From Geothrix terrae (GTDB taxonomy: Bacteria > Acidobacteriota > Holophagae > Holophagales > Holophagaceae), in contig NZ_JAKZLA010000005.1 in NCBI RefSeq assembly GCF_022808775.1, positions 1 through 64,000 on the forward strand: DNA of 64,000 bases, read 5' to 3'. This document shows positions 41,750-50,599 of the stretch, piece by piece. The position numbers were made by a program, and so were the translations under genes. The notes under the pieces are model-generated. The model was not told the origin of the DNA. It worked only from the letters and a program-made list of their open reading frames with translations, and did not search any database. Position 1 is the stretch's first letter; each line of letters opens with the position of its first letter.

Positions 41750-43006
41750 TCACTCGAAGACCTTCTCCTCGGGGGCGTCGGCGTTCTCCGCGTCGGCCTC
41801 CAGGTCGCGGCCGGGCCGGGGCGCTTTGAGGAACTCGCGGCAGAACTCGTGCTGGATGACGAGGTCCATGATCTCGTTGGTTCCTGTCCAGATGAGGATG
41901 AGGCGGATGTCGCGGAGGAGGCGCTCCAGCGGGTAGACATTGGTGTAGCCGATGCCGCCCATCACCTGCATGGCGTGGTTCACCACGGTCCACGCGGTGT
42001 CCGTGGCGAACTTCTTGGACTCGGACACCATGCGGCGGACGCGCCCCGGGGCGAGGCCGCCGTGGTCGATGGCGCGGCCCGTCTCCCGGCACAGGGCGCG
42101 GGCCGCCTCGAGCTGCGTGAGGGACTCGGCGATCTTGAAGGAGACGCCCTCGAAGCGCCGGATCTCCTGGCCGAAGGCCTTGCGCTTCGCCGCGTAGCGC
42201 GCGGCGATCTCGAGGCCGGCGCGGGCCATGCCCAGGGCGCCGCCCGCGCTGGTCATGCGCTCGGGGATCATCATCTGGTCGAAGACCGCGGCCCCCTGGC
42301 CGATGCCCGCTTCGCCTCCGAGGACCTGGGACACGGGCACCCGGCAGTTCCGGAACCGGAGGCGGCCGGTGCCGCCGCCCCGGGTGCCCATCAGGCCATA
42401 GACGTGCTCCACGGTCACGCCCTCGCCCCGGTCGACGAGGAAGGCCGTGATGGACCGCCGGGGGTCGCCGTCCTCCGAGGTGCGGGCGTAGACCAGGAAA
42501 ACGTCCGCCCCCTCGGCGCCCACCACGAACCGCTTCTGGCCCTCGAGGAGGAAGGCGTCCCCATCCCGGACGGCGCAGGTGGCGGCTCCGAAGAAGTCCG
42601 ACCCGCCCCGGGGCTCCGTCAGGGCCTCCGCGGGCGCCAGCCGCCCCGCGATCATGGGCGCCAGGTAGCGGCGCCGCTGTTCCTCCGTTCCGAAGTGGAC
42701 CAGCGCCTCCCCCACGATGGACACCAGCGAGTAGAGACACCCGAGGGAGGTGCCCAGGACCCCGACCTCCTCCAGGGCGGCCAGCTCGGCGGTCCAGGGC
42801 AGCGCGCGGCCCCCGTAGGCCTCGGGGAAGCGCAGCCCCAGAAGCCGCCGTCGTCCGGCATCCACGAGGAAATCCATGGGATACCGCACCCGCTCCGCGT
42901 CCATGTCCAGCAGGAGATCCCGGGGTACGGCCTTGACGAAGGCCCGGACCTCCTCCCGGAGCCCTCGGGCCCGCTCGTCCAGCAGTTCGTCCAGGAAGGT
43001 GGTCAT
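41750..43006 (-). CDS. Acyl-CoA dehydrogenase
   Basis: A 418-residue FAD enzyme that oxidises acyl-CoA to enoyl-CoA. It has the N-terminal helical domain, a FAD-contact [13 protein letters not shown] (about 127-139), [51 protein letters not shown] and the C-terminal [33 protein letters not shown]. The catalytic Glu is probably that in the final TNEI-region or ERLLRD segment, as in medium/short-chain types. GGAGGCGCC precedes the ATG. Substrate chain length unknown; the tail past 395 is acidic. Confidence 0.93.
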   Translation of the reverse strand: MTTFLDELLDERARGLREEVRAFVKAVPRDLLLDMDAERVRYPMDFLVDAGRRRLLGLRFPEAYGGRALPWTAELAALEEVGVLGTSLGCLYSLVSIVGEALVHFGTEEQRRRYLAPMIAGRLAPAEALTEPRGGSDFFGAATCAVRDGDAFLLEGQKRFVVGAEGADVFLVYARTSEDGDPRRSITAFLVDRGEGVTVEHVYGLMGTRGGGTGRLRFRNCRVPVSQVLGGEAGIGQGAAVFDQMMIPERMTSAGGALGMARAGLEIAARYAAKRKAFGQEIRRFEGVSFKIAESLTQLEAARALCRETGRAIDHGGLAPGRVRRMVSESKKFATDTAWTVVNHAMQVMGGIGYTNVYPLERLLRDIRLILIWTGTNEIMDLVIQHEFCREFLKAPRPGRDLEADAENADAPEEKVFE

Positions 43007-43022
43007 GGCGCCTCCGGCCCTT

Positions 43023-43700
43023 TCAGCAGCGCTTCAGCACCTCGGCCACGCAGCGCTCGATGCCGACCCAGACATCCGACAGCCGGGCGTCATCGAACAT
43101 GTAGGCCGGTGTGGTGACGAGCTTGCAGGCCTCGTCGATGACGATCTCCCGCGAATCGGGCGTGTCCTTGTGGTGCTGGCCCAGCTTGTTCACGGCCGCG
43201 GCGCAGCCCTCGTCATTGCCCAGAGTTAGGTCGGCGGAAGCCCGGCCGGAGAGCGCCAGGGCCACCAGGGCCGGGGCGATGCAGATGGCGCCCACGGGTT
43301 TCTTCGCGTCGAAGAAGGCCCGCACGAAGGCGGCCACATCGGGCCGCACGTCGGCTTCGGCGCCCTTGAAGGCAAAGCTGCAGTGGTTCTTGGCGACACC
43401 GTACCCGCCAGGCATCACCAGGGCGTCGTAGTCGGTGGCCTTGGCCTGAGCCAAGTCCAGGCACTGGCCCACCCGGGCGATGCGGCTGGACTCCTCCAGG
43501 ATGTTGCGGGTGGCGCCGGGCACGGGCTGGCCCGTGACGTGGTTGATGACGTGGTGCTGGTCCGCGTTGGGCGCGATGCACTGGAAGGCCGCCCCGTGCT
43601 GATCCAGGGCCAGCAGCGTGAGCACCGCCTCGCGCACCTCCGCGCCGTCCAAATGGCCGCAACCGGCCAGCAGCACCGCGACCTTGGGGGTCTTCGCCAT
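43023..43700 (-). CDS. elbB: ElbB/ES1-family glyoxalase-like protein
   Basis: A 225-residue DJ-1/class I glutamine amidotransferase-like protein of the ElbB (ES1) family. It has [20 protein letters not shown] (about 7-26), [23 protein letters not shown] and [17 protein letters not shown], with the nucleophile Cys in AICIAP. E. coli ElbB has weak glyoxalase activity and a genetic link to isoprenoid synthesis. AGGAGGCTCCC precedes the ATG. It lies 16 bp upstream of the acyl-CoA dehydrogenase gene on the same strand. Confidence 0.9.
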   Translation of the reverse strand: MAKTPKVAVLLAGCGHLDGAEVREAVLTLLALDQHGAAFQCIAPNADQHHVINHVTGQPVPGATRNILEESSRIARVGQCLDLAQAKATDYDALVMPGGYGVAKNHCSFAFKGAEADVRPDVAAFVRAFFDAKKPVGAICIAPALVALALSGRASADLTLGNDEGCAAAVNKLGQHHKDTPDSREIVIDEACKLVTTPAYMFDDARLSDVWVGIERCVAEVLKRC

Positions 43701-43745
43701 GGGAGCCTCCTGATGGGTGGGTCGATTATCCCGCGAAAGACAAAC

Positions 43746-43822
43746 CGCCAACCGCAGAGAACGTGGAGAGCGCAGAGGAAAAACATTCCTTCCTCCGCGT
43801 TCTCAGCGTTCTCCGCGGTGAG
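43746..43822. repeat. Palindromic copy of a dispersed repeat
   Basis: Two 30-bp arms, 43751-43780 and 43790-43819, are inverted copies (25 of 30 matching) separated by 9 bp. The unit is ACCGCAGAGAACG followed by GGAGA/CGCAGAGGAA-type sequence. A related unit is encoded in the 3' end of glyQ (63269-63304, minus). It fills the gap between the divergent elbB and aminotransferase genes and would form a long hairpin in RNA. Confidence 0.8.
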
Positions 43823-43847
43823 CCAGCGGTTCGATTAACCTAGCCCC

Positions 43848-45005
43848 ATGCACCTTTCCTCGCGCCTCCCGCATGGTTTCGAGCCCAACGCCCTGTCGGC
43901 GATGCTGGTCCGCCTGCGGCGGGAGGGCCGGGAGGTCCTGGATCTCACGGTGTCGAACCCCACCCGCTGCGGGTTCACCTATCCCGAGGCGGAGATCCGC
44001 TCGGCGCTGTCCACGCCCGCGGTGCTGGCCTACGATCCCGATCCGATGGGTTCCCGGGCCGCCCGGGAGGCCGTGGCGACCCACCACGATCACGGCCTGC
44101 GGGCGGAGGACCTGCTGCTCACAGCCTCCACCAGCGAGGGCTACAGCCTGCTCTTCAAGCTGCTGGGCGATCCCGGCGACGAGATCCTGGTGCCCAGCCC
44201 CAGCTACCCGCTCTTCGAGTGGCTGGCGCGCCTGGAAGGCCTGCACGCCCGGCCCGTGCCCTCCTACTTCCATGACCGCTGGCACCTCGACCTGGGCGCC
44301 ATGGAGGGCGCGGCGGGCCCCCGCACCCGGGCGGTAGTGGTGGTGAACCCCAACAATCCCACGGGACACTTCCTGTCCAGGGCCGAGTGGGACGGTCTCA
44401 CGGCCCTCTGTGCCCGCCGGGGCCTGGCCCTGCTGGTGGATGAGGTCTTCGCGGACTACGCCCTGGAAGCTCCAGCGGACCGGCTCCCCACGGCCCTGGA
44501 GGATGCGGCGCCGCCCTGCCCGGTCTTCATGCTGTCAGGCCTCAGCAAGGTGGCGGCCCTCCCGCAGCTCAAGCTGGGCTGGATCGCCGTGCGCGGCGCT
44601 GGTGCCGAGGCGCACCTGGAGGCTCTGGCCTTCCTGGCGGACCAATACCTGTCCGTCTCCGCCCCGGTCCAAGCCGCGGCCCCCGCCCTCCTGGCCCTGG
44701 CACCCGCGGTCCGCTCCCAGGTGCGCGCGCGGCTCTCTGTCAACCTCGCAACCCTGGATGCCGCGCTCGCCGGGTACCCCCACCTCACCCGGCTGCCCGT
44801 GGAGGGCGGCTGGTCCGTCCTGCTGCGCCGCCCTGCCGTGGACGCGGATGAGGCCTGTGCCCTGCGCCTGCTCGAGCAGGCAGAGGTGCTCACGCACCCG
44901 GGTTCCTTCTTCGACCTGCCGGGGGACGGCCACCTGGTGCTGAGCCTGCTCACTCCGGAAACGAACTTCCGGGAAGGCCTCAACCGGATTCTTCCGATCC
45001 TCTGA
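43848..45005 (+). CDS. PLP-dependent aminotransferase, class I/II
   Basis: A 385-residue fold-type I aminotransferase. It has LDLTVSNPTRCGFTYP (about 28-43), LTASTSEGYSLLFKLLGDPGDEILVPSPSYPLFEW, VVVNPNNPTGHFLS, LLVDEVFADYAL and FMLSGLSKVAALPQLKLGWIAV with the Schiff-base Lys in SGLSK. The motif set fits aspartate/alanine/aromatic aminotransferases; substrate cannot be chosen. It ends 17 bp before the DUF4178 gene, so it could belong to the same transcript. Confidence 0.92.
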   Translation: MHLSSRLPHGFEPNALSAMLVRLRREGREVLDLTVSNPTRCGFTYPEAEIRSALSTPAVLAYDPDPMGSRAAREAVATHHDHGLRAEDLLLTASTSEGYSLLFKLLGDPGDEILVPSPSYPLFEWLARLEGLHARPVPSYFHDRWHLDLGAMEGAAGPRTRAVVVVNPNNPTGHFLSRAEWDGLTALCARRGLALLVDEVFADYALEAPADRLPTALEDAAPPCPVFMLSGLSKVAALPQLKLGWIAVRGAGAEAHLEALAFLADQYLSVSAPVQAAAPALLALAPAVRSQVRARLSVNLATLDAALAGYPHLTRLPVEGGWSVLLRRPAVDADEACALRLLEQAEVLTHPGSFFDLPGDGHLVLSLLTPETNFREGLNRILPIL

Positions 45006-45022
45006 CATAATCGGCCATCCCC

Positions 45023-47056
45023 ATGAGCCCCCTCGCCTCCTGCCCCAGCTGCGGTGCCCCCCTGAGCTTCCGGCCCGGGACCATGGTGGCCGTCTGTTCC
45101 TACTGCAAGGCCCTGGCGGCCCGGCGCGATCGCAACCCTGAGCTGATCGGCAAGGTGGCCGACCTGGTGGACACGGGTTCGCCCCTGGGCCTGGGCGCCA
45201 CCGGGCGCCATGCGGGGCGCTCGTTCACCCTGGCGGGCCGGGTGCAGCTGAAGCACCCCCTGGGCGGCGTGTGGGACGAGTGGTACCTGGCTCTCGATGA
45301 TGGCCGCTGGGGCTGGCTGGCGGAGGCCCAGGGCCGCTTCTACCTCACCTTCACCCAGACGCCCCACGGAACCCTGCCCGCTCCGGCCGACCTGCAACCG
45401 GGCGGCCTGGCGGATCTGGGGCCCGATGGGCTCTGGACCGTGGACGAAGTGAGCGAGGCCGCCTTCCACAGCGCCGAAGGCGAGATTCCCTGGGCCGTGG
45501 AGCCGGGCGCCACCTACCGCTACGCCGACCTCTCGGGTCGCAACGGCGCTTTCGCCACCCTGGACTACGGCGAAGAGCCGCCCCTCTTCTTCCTGGGCCG
45601 CGAGGTGTCGCTGGCGGAGCTGGGCATCCAGGGCGGCACGCGGAAGCCGCCCAAGGCGGGCACGCAGGCCCTCAACTGCCCCAAGTGCGGCGGCGCCCTG
45701 GCCCTGCGGGCTCCGGACCAGACCCAGCGGGTGGGCTGCCCCAGCTGTGGCAGCCTGCTATCGGCTGAAAACGGAAAGCTCGCCTTCCTCAAGAGCCTGC
45801 AGCAGCCCCGCCAAGATGTGGTCATCCCACTGGGTGCCGAGGGCAACCTGCGCGGCGAGCCGGTCACCTGCATCGGCCAGCTGCGCCGGAGCTGCACCAT
45901 CGAGGGCACGGCCTATCCCTGGAACGAGTACCTGCTGCTGGACAGCCGCCACGGCTTCCAGTGGCTGGTGCAGAGCGAGGGCCACTGGAGCCTGGCCGTG
46001 GCGGTGGCGCCCGGCGAGATCCCCCAGGCCCGCGATGGCCAGAAGAACCTCTCGGCCCAGGGACGCAACTGGCGGCGCTTCCAGGATGTCGAAGCGATCG
46101 TCGAAGGCGTGTGGGGCGAGTTCTACTGGCAGGTGGAGCAGGGCGAGCGGGTGGAGGTGACCGAGTTCGTGGCCCCGCCCCAGAGCCTCACCCGCGAACG
46201 CCAGGCCCACAAGGGCGGAGGCGGCGAGGTGAACTGGAGCCTCTCCACCTACCTCGCGCCGACGGAGGTCTGGTCCGCCTTCAAGCTGCCGGGCGCCCCG
46301 CCGGAACCCATCGGCATCGCGTCCTTCCAGCCCAACCCCCACAAGGTCGCCCTCACGAAATCAGCCCTCTGGCTGGTGGGTGCCCTGGGCCTGCTGCTGC
46401 TGCTCGTGATGGCGGAATCCATCACGCACCGCAACACGGAGCTGTTCCACCGGCAACTGGACCTGTACGACCTGGCCCGCATCCAGACCGAGGCCCCCGG
46501 CGCAGCCCGCCCGGGCATCCCCGTGCGCAGGCCGCCGACCCCGGCGGTTCCAGCGGCTCCCGTGGCCCCGGCGGAACCCCAGGAGCCGGTGTTCTTCTCG
46601 GATCCCATCGAGATCAAGGACGGCCACCAGAACCTGGCGGTCACCCTCAACGCCCCAGTGAGCAACAGCTGGGTGGGCGTGGAGGGGGCCCTGGTGAGCG
46701 AGACCACGGGCGTGGCGGAGCTCTTCCTGGTGGAATCGAGCTGGTACCACGGTGTGGATGGCGGCGAGTCCTGGTCCGAAGGCGGCCGCACCGACACGGT
46801 GTTCCTCAGCGCCGTGCCGCCGGGAAGCTACGTACTGCGTCTCGCGCCCCAGTGGGACGGGAAGGTACCGCCCGTCCGGCTGATCGATGTGAGACTGCGC
46901 CAGGGGGTCATGCGCTGGCTCTACCCGGGCCTGGCCCTGCTGGCCATCCTGCTCGTGCCCCTGTTCATGGTGTTCCGCCTGGTCGCCTTCGAGAGCCGGC
47001 GCTGGCAGGAGAGCATGTACGCGCCGAACGCGGGCGCTTCCGGGAGTGACGACTGA
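45023..47056 (+). CDS. Double DUF4178 zinc-ribbon membrane protein
   Basis: A 677-residue protein. A zinc ribbon (C7-x2-C10, C25-x2-C28) leads into a first DUF4178 domain (about 40-205) and a second ribbon (CPKC...CPSC, about 216-245) into a second DUF4178 (about 255-410); both domains share W-x-EWYLALDDGRWGW and WNEYLLLDSRHGFQWLV. A first membrane helix (about 452-470) is followed by a periplasmic beta domain with a proline-rich linker, then a second helix (about 630-655). The stop overlaps the ATG of the next gene by one base. Role unknown; DUF4178 often neighbours DUF350 and spermidine-synthase-like genes (recalled). Confidence 0.82.
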   Translation: MSPLASCPSCGAPLSFRPGTMVAVCSYCKALAARRDRNPELIGKVADLVDTGSPLGLGATGRHAGRSFTLAGRVQLKHPLGGVWDEWYLALDDGRWGWLAEAQGRFYLTFTQTPHGTLPAPADLQPGGLADLGPDGLWTVDEVSEAAFHSAEGEIPWAVEPGATYRYADLSGRNGAFATLDYGEEPPLFFLGREVSLAELGIQGGTRKPPKAGTQALNCPKCGGALALRAPDQTQRVGCPSCGSLLSAENGKLAFLKSLQQPRQDVVIPLGAEGNLRGEPVTCIGQLRRSCTIEGTAYPWNEYLLLDSRHGFQWLVQSEGHWSLAVAVAPGEIPQARDGQKNLSAQGRNWRRFQDVEAIVEGVWGEFYWQVEQGERVEVTEFVAPPQSLTRERQAHKGGGGEVNWSLSTYLAPTEVWSAFKLPGAPPEPIGIASFQPNPHKVALTKSALWLVGALGLLLLLVMAESITHRNTELFHRQLDLYDLARIQTEAPGAARPGIPVRRPPTPAVPAAPVAPAEPQEPVFFSDPIEIKDGHQNLAVTLNAPVSNSWVGVEGALVSETTGVAELFLVESSWYHGVDGGESWSEGGRTDTVFLSAVPPGSYVLRLAPQWDGKVPPVRLIDVRLRQGVMRWLYPGLALLAILLVPLFMVFRLVAFESRRWQESMYAPNAGASGSDD

Positions 47057-47235
47057 TGCGGATCCTCTACCTGCTCTTCCTCGGCGGCGGGTTCAGCCTC
47101 ATGGTGGCCAACGGCTTCTTCGGCCGCGAATTCTTCGGGAACCGCCGCCGCGCCGACCTGCCGCCCAGCGTGCGCCAGACGCCCGGCGCCTATCGCACCT
47201 TCCTGCACAACAACGGATTCCACGGGGGTAAGTGA
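47056..47235 (+). CDS. 59-residue single-membrane-helix protein
   Basis: A short gene easily missed: MRILYLLFLGGGFSLMVANG gives one membrane helix or uncleaved signal, then a basic/aromatic tail (FFGREFFGNRRRADLPPSV...AYRTFLHNNGFHGGK). Its ATG overlaps the preceding TGA and its own TGA overlaps the DUF350 ATG (TGATG), so it is locked between two genes. The precise packing argues that it is real. No known family recognised. Confidence 0.75.
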   Translation: MRILYLLFLGGGFSLMVANGFFGREFFGNRRRADLPPSVRQTPGAYRTFLHNNGFHGGK

Positions 47236-47453
47236 TGATCACGGACCAACTGCTCCACCAGCTCCTCGTCGCCGCCATCTTCTCCGTCCTCGGCCTCGTC
47301 ATCCTCGGCGTGGTCTGGCTCATCCTCGTGAAGGTCCTGCCCTTCTCCCTCCGCAAGGAGATGGAGGACGACCAGAACGTGGCCCTGGGCATCGTCCTCG
47401 GCAGCCTCATCCTGGGCATCAGCCTCATCATCGCCGCCGCGATCCATGGGTGA
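47235..47453 (+). CDS. DUF350 family membrane protein
   Basis: A 72-residue protein with two membrane helices (about 9-32 and 47-68) around the conserved loop KVLPFSLRKEMEDDQNVALGIVLGS, the DUF350 signature (E..DQN.A.gi). Most DUF350 proteins have two such units; this is a half-length form. E. coli YjfL belongs to this family in an operon with a PspA homologue and a glutathionylspermidine-synthase-like ATP-grasp protein (recalled). The stop overlaps the next gene's start by 8 bp. Confidence 0.8.
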   Translation: MITDQLLHQLLVAAIFSVLGLVILGVVWLILVKVLPFSLRKEMEDDQNVALGIVLGSLILGISLIIAAAIHG

Positions 47454-48981
47454 ATCTGGACCAGAGGCACCCGCACCGACGCTCAAGGCGCCGCTGCTGT
47501 TCATCAGCGTGCTTCTCATCGCCAGCTGCGGGCTGATCTACGAGCTGGTGGCCGGCACCCTGTCGAGCTACCTGCTGGGCGACTCGGTCATGCAGTTCTC
47601 CACGGTGATCGGGGTGTACCTCAGCGCCATGGGGCTGGGGTCCTATCTCTCGAAGTTCATCCAGCGGGGGCTGGCGCGGCGCTTCGTGGACCTGGAGCTG
47701 GGCGTGGCCCTGGTGGGCGGCTTCTCCGCGCCCATCCTCTTCCAGGCCTTCGCCCACACCCACGCCTTCCGGGTGGTGCTCTACGGCGTGGTGATGGTCG
47801 TAGGCACACTGGTGGGCTTGGAGATCCCCATCCTCATGCGCATCCTCAAGAACCAGGTGCGCTTCAAGGATCTCATCGCGGGCGTGCTCACCCTCGACTA
47901 CATGGGCGCGCTGTTCGCCTCGATCCTCTTCCCCCTGCTCTTCATGCCCAAGCTTGGTCTGGTGCGCACCAGCCTGTTCTTTGGCCTGCTGAACGCCACC
48001 GTGGGCCTCTGGTGCACCTACCTGCTGGCCACGCAGCTGGGGCCCACGCGGCTGATCCGCCTGCGCTGCCTGGCGGTCATGGCCCTGCTGGCGGTGGGCC
48101 TGGCGTTCGCCGGAAAATTCACGCTGGTGCTGGAGGAGGAGGTCTTCGCCGACGAGATCGTCTACGCCCGGGACAGCCCCTACCAGCGCATCGTGCTCAC
48201 CCGGGGCCGGGGCAGCTTCCAGCTCTTCCTCAACGGAAACCTGCAGTTCTCCAGCGCCGACGAGTACCGCTACCACGAGGCCCTGGTGCATCCCGCCTTC
48301 GGCGTGAAGCCGGATGCGAAGCGGGTGCTCATCTGCGGTGGCGGCGACGGCCTGGCCGTGCGCGAGGTGCTGAAGCACCCCTCCGTCCAGGAGATCGTGC
48401 TGGTGGACCTGGACCCCGCCATGACCGACATGGCCCGGTTCCAGCCCATGGTGCGCCAGCTCAACGGGGCCTCCCTGGAGGACCCCCGCGTGAAGGTGAT
48501 CAACGCCGACGCCATGGTCTGGCTCCAGGAGACCTCGGGACCACCCTTCGACCTGGCCCTGGTGGACTTCCCCGACCCCAACACCTACGCCCTGGGGAAG
48601 CTCTACACCTCCCGGTTCTACCGCCTGCTCCAGCGTCGCCTCACCGATGACGCCATGATCGCCGTGCAGAGCACCTCGCCCCTCATGGCGCGGGAATCCT
48701 TCTGGTGCATCGCCGCCACCATGGAGGCCGCGGGCCTGAAGGTGCATCCCTACCACCTGGCCGTGCCCTCCTTCGGCGTCTGGGGCTTCGCCCTGGCCTC
48801 CAGGCGCGATTTCGCCATCCCCACGCACGTGCTGCCGGGCCTGCGCCACCTGTCCGACGAGACCACGGCGGCCATGTTCGCCTTCCCCAGGGACATGGAC
48901 CGCGTGCCGACCGAGGTGAACCGCCTCGACAACCAGGTGCTGGTCCACCTCTACGCCCGGGAGTGGCGGCGGTGGTCGTGA
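47446..48981 (+). CDS. Membrane-anchored spermidine-synthase-like aminopropyltransferase
   Basis: A 511-residue protein. About 220 N-terminal residues form six or seven membrane helices (LLFISVLLIASCGLIYELVAGTLSSYLLG). The C-terminal half is a spermidine-synthase fold: SPYQRIVLTRG, LFLNGNLQFSSADEYRYHEALVHP, VLICGGGDGLAVREVLKHP (SAM-type site near 300), EIVLVDLDPAMT and LALVDFPDPNTYALGKLYTSRFY. The expected reaction is aminopropyl transfer from decarboxylated SAM. The acceptor is unknown, and no SAM decarboxylase gene is present in the window. ATG overlaps the DUF350 stop by 8 bp. Confidence 0.87.
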   Translation: MGESGPEAPAPTLKAPLLFISVLLIASCGLIYELVAGTLSSYLLGDSVMQFSTVIGVYLSAMGLGSYLSKFIQRGLARRFVDLELGVALVGGFSAPILFQAFAHTHAFRVVLYGVVMVVGTLVGLEIPILMRILKNQVRFKDLIAGVLTLDYMGALFASILFPLLFMPKLGLVRTSLFFGLLNATVGLWCTYLLATQLGPTRLIRLRCLAVMALLAVGLAFAGKFTLVLEEEVFADEIVYARDSPYQRIVLTRGRGSFQLFLNGNLQFSSADEYRYHEALVHPAFGVKPDAKRVLICGGGDGLAVREVLKHPSVQEIVLVDLDPAMTDMARFQPMVRQLNGASLEDPRVKVINADAMVWLQETSGPPFDLALVDFPDPNTYALGKLYTSRFYRLLQRRLTDDAMIAVQSTSPLMARESFWCIAATMEAAGLKVHPYHLAVPSFGVWGFALASRRDFAIPTHVLPGLRHLSDETTAAMFAFPRDMDRVPTEVNRLDNQVLVHLYAREWRRWS

Positions 48982-48991
48982 GGCCCCAGCC

Positions 48992-50599
48992 GTGAAGCGC
49001 CGCGACTTCCTCGCCACAAGTGCGCTGTCTGCGGCAGCCCTGGCCTGCCGGCGGAAACCCGAGTTCCCGTTCCAGGGCGAGCTGGTGGGGCCGGATCTGG
49101 CCCTGGGCCACTGGCTTCGCGGCGGGGCATTCCCGGATCCGGAGCGCTTCGAGCCGGTTTCCGTGGTGGTGGTGGGCGGCGGCGTGGCCGGCCTCAGCGC
49201 CGCCTGGCGCCTGGCGGGCGCCGGCATGGACGACTTCCACCTGCTGGAACTGGAGCGGGAACCGGGCGGGACCTCCCGCTCGGGGCGCAACCACGTGAGC
49301 GCCTTCCCCTGGGCCGCCCACTACCTGCCTGTGCCGGATCGCGGGAACCACGCGGTGTTGCGCCTGCTGGACGAGTGCGGCGTCCTGGAGGGCTTCGACG
49401 CCAAAGGCGACCCGCGCTTCGCGGAGGAGGCCACGGTGCGGTCTCCCGAGGAGCGGATCTTCGCCTACGGCCAGTGGTGGGAAGGGCTCTACCTGCGAGC
49501 CGGAGCCAGCGCCGAGGATGAGCGCCAGTACCACGCCTTCTTCCACGAGGTCGATCGCTGGGCGGCGTTCCGCGACGCGAAGGGGCGTCCGGCCTTCAGC
49601 ATCCCGCGTTCCCGCTGCTCGGACGCGCCGGAGGCGATGGCCCTGGACGGCCTCTCCTTCGCCGCCTGGCTCGACGCCCGCGGTTTCTCCTCACCGCGCC
49701 TGCGCTGGTTGCTGGACTACGCCTGCCGCGACGACTATGGCTCCCGGCTGGACACCACCAGCGCCTGGGCGGGCCTCTTCTACTTCGCGGCCCGGAAGCA
49801 GGGACCCGGCGAGGACTCCCGGCCCCTGCTCACCTGGCCCGAAGGCAACGGCTTCCTCGTGGACCACCTGCGCCGGCCCCTCGGCGACCGGCTCCGTTGC
49901 GGCGTGATGGCCGTGGCCATCCGCGGGGAGAAGGACGGCGTCCTGGTCGCCGCCTGGGATCACCTGAACCAGCGGCGGGTGGGCTGGAAGGCGAAGCGCG
50001 TGATCTTCGCGGGACCGCAGCATGTGGCCCGCCATGTGGTCGCGGGCCTGGCAGAGGCGCGCCCGGCCGCGGCCCGCATCCGGAACGCGCCGTGGATGGT
50101 GGCCAACCTCACCCTGCGTGCGCGCCCCAAGGAACCCACCTTCCCCCTGGCTTGGGACAACGTGCTCCGCGACAGCGAGGCCCTGGGCTACGTGGCCGCC
50201 ACGCATCAGAGCCTGAAGGACTACGGGCCCACGGTGCTCACCTGGTACAGGCCCTTCGCGGGCGCCGACTGCGATGCGGAACGGGCGAGGCTCCGCGCCC
50301 TGGACTGGCCCGCCTGCGCCCGCATGGTGATGGAGGACCTCCGTCCGGCCCACCCGGACCTCGAGGGCCTGGTGGCGCGGCTGGACGTGATGCGCTGGGG
50401 CCACGCCATGGTACGGCCCGAACCCGGCCTCCTGTGGGACCCCGCCTTCCGGGCGCTCGCCCGGCCCTTCGGAGCGGTCCACTTCGCCCACACGGAGCTC
50501 AGCGGCCTGGCCCTCTTCGAGGAGGCCCAGGACCATGGTGTGCGGGCCGCCGAAGAGGTGCTGGCCGCCTCAGGACGCCGCGGCGAGAGCTGGCGCTAG
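48992..50599 (+). CDS. Exported FAD-dependent amine-oxidase-like protein
   Basis: A 535-residue flavoprotein. KRRDFLATSALSAAALAC is a twin-arginine-like signal ending in a lipobox-like Cys (about 19), so the protein may be a Tat-exported lipoprotein. The FAD site VVVVGGGVAGLSAAWRLAGAG (about 58-78) and LLELEREPGGTSRSG are typical of amine oxidase/phytoene desaturase families. A C-terminal GxxFA-like piece FAHTELSGLALFEEAQDHG closes the FAD domain. GTG start with GAGG upstream, 10 bp after the aminopropyltransferase stop. A polyamine or amine product of the preceding enzyme is a natural substrate guess. Confidence 0.82.
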   Translation: MKRRDFLATSALSAAALACRRKPEFPFQGELVGPDLALGHWLRGGAFPDPERFEPVSVVVVGGGVAGLSAAWRLAGAGMDDFHLLELEREPGGTSRSGRNHVSAFPWAAHYLPVPDRGNHAVLRLLDECGVLEGFDAKGDPRFAEEATVRSPEERIFAYGQWWEGLYLRAGASAEDERQYHAFFHEVDRWAAFRDAKGRPAFSIPRSRCSDAPEAMALDGLSFAAWLDARGFSSPRLRWLLDYACRDDYGSRLDTTSAWAGLFYFAARKQGPGEDSRPLLTWPEGNGFLVDHLRRPLGDRLRCGVMAVAIRGEKDGVLVAAWDHLNQRRVGWKAKRVIFAGPQHVARHVVAGLAEARPAAARIRNAPWMVANLTLRARPKEPTFPLAWDNVLRDSEALGYVAATHQSLKDYGPTVLTWYRPFAGADCDAERARLRALDWPACARMVMEDLRPAHPDLEGLVARLDVMRWGHAMVRPEPGLLWDPAFRALARPFGAVHFAHTELSGLALFEEAQDHGVRAAEEVLAASGRRGESWR

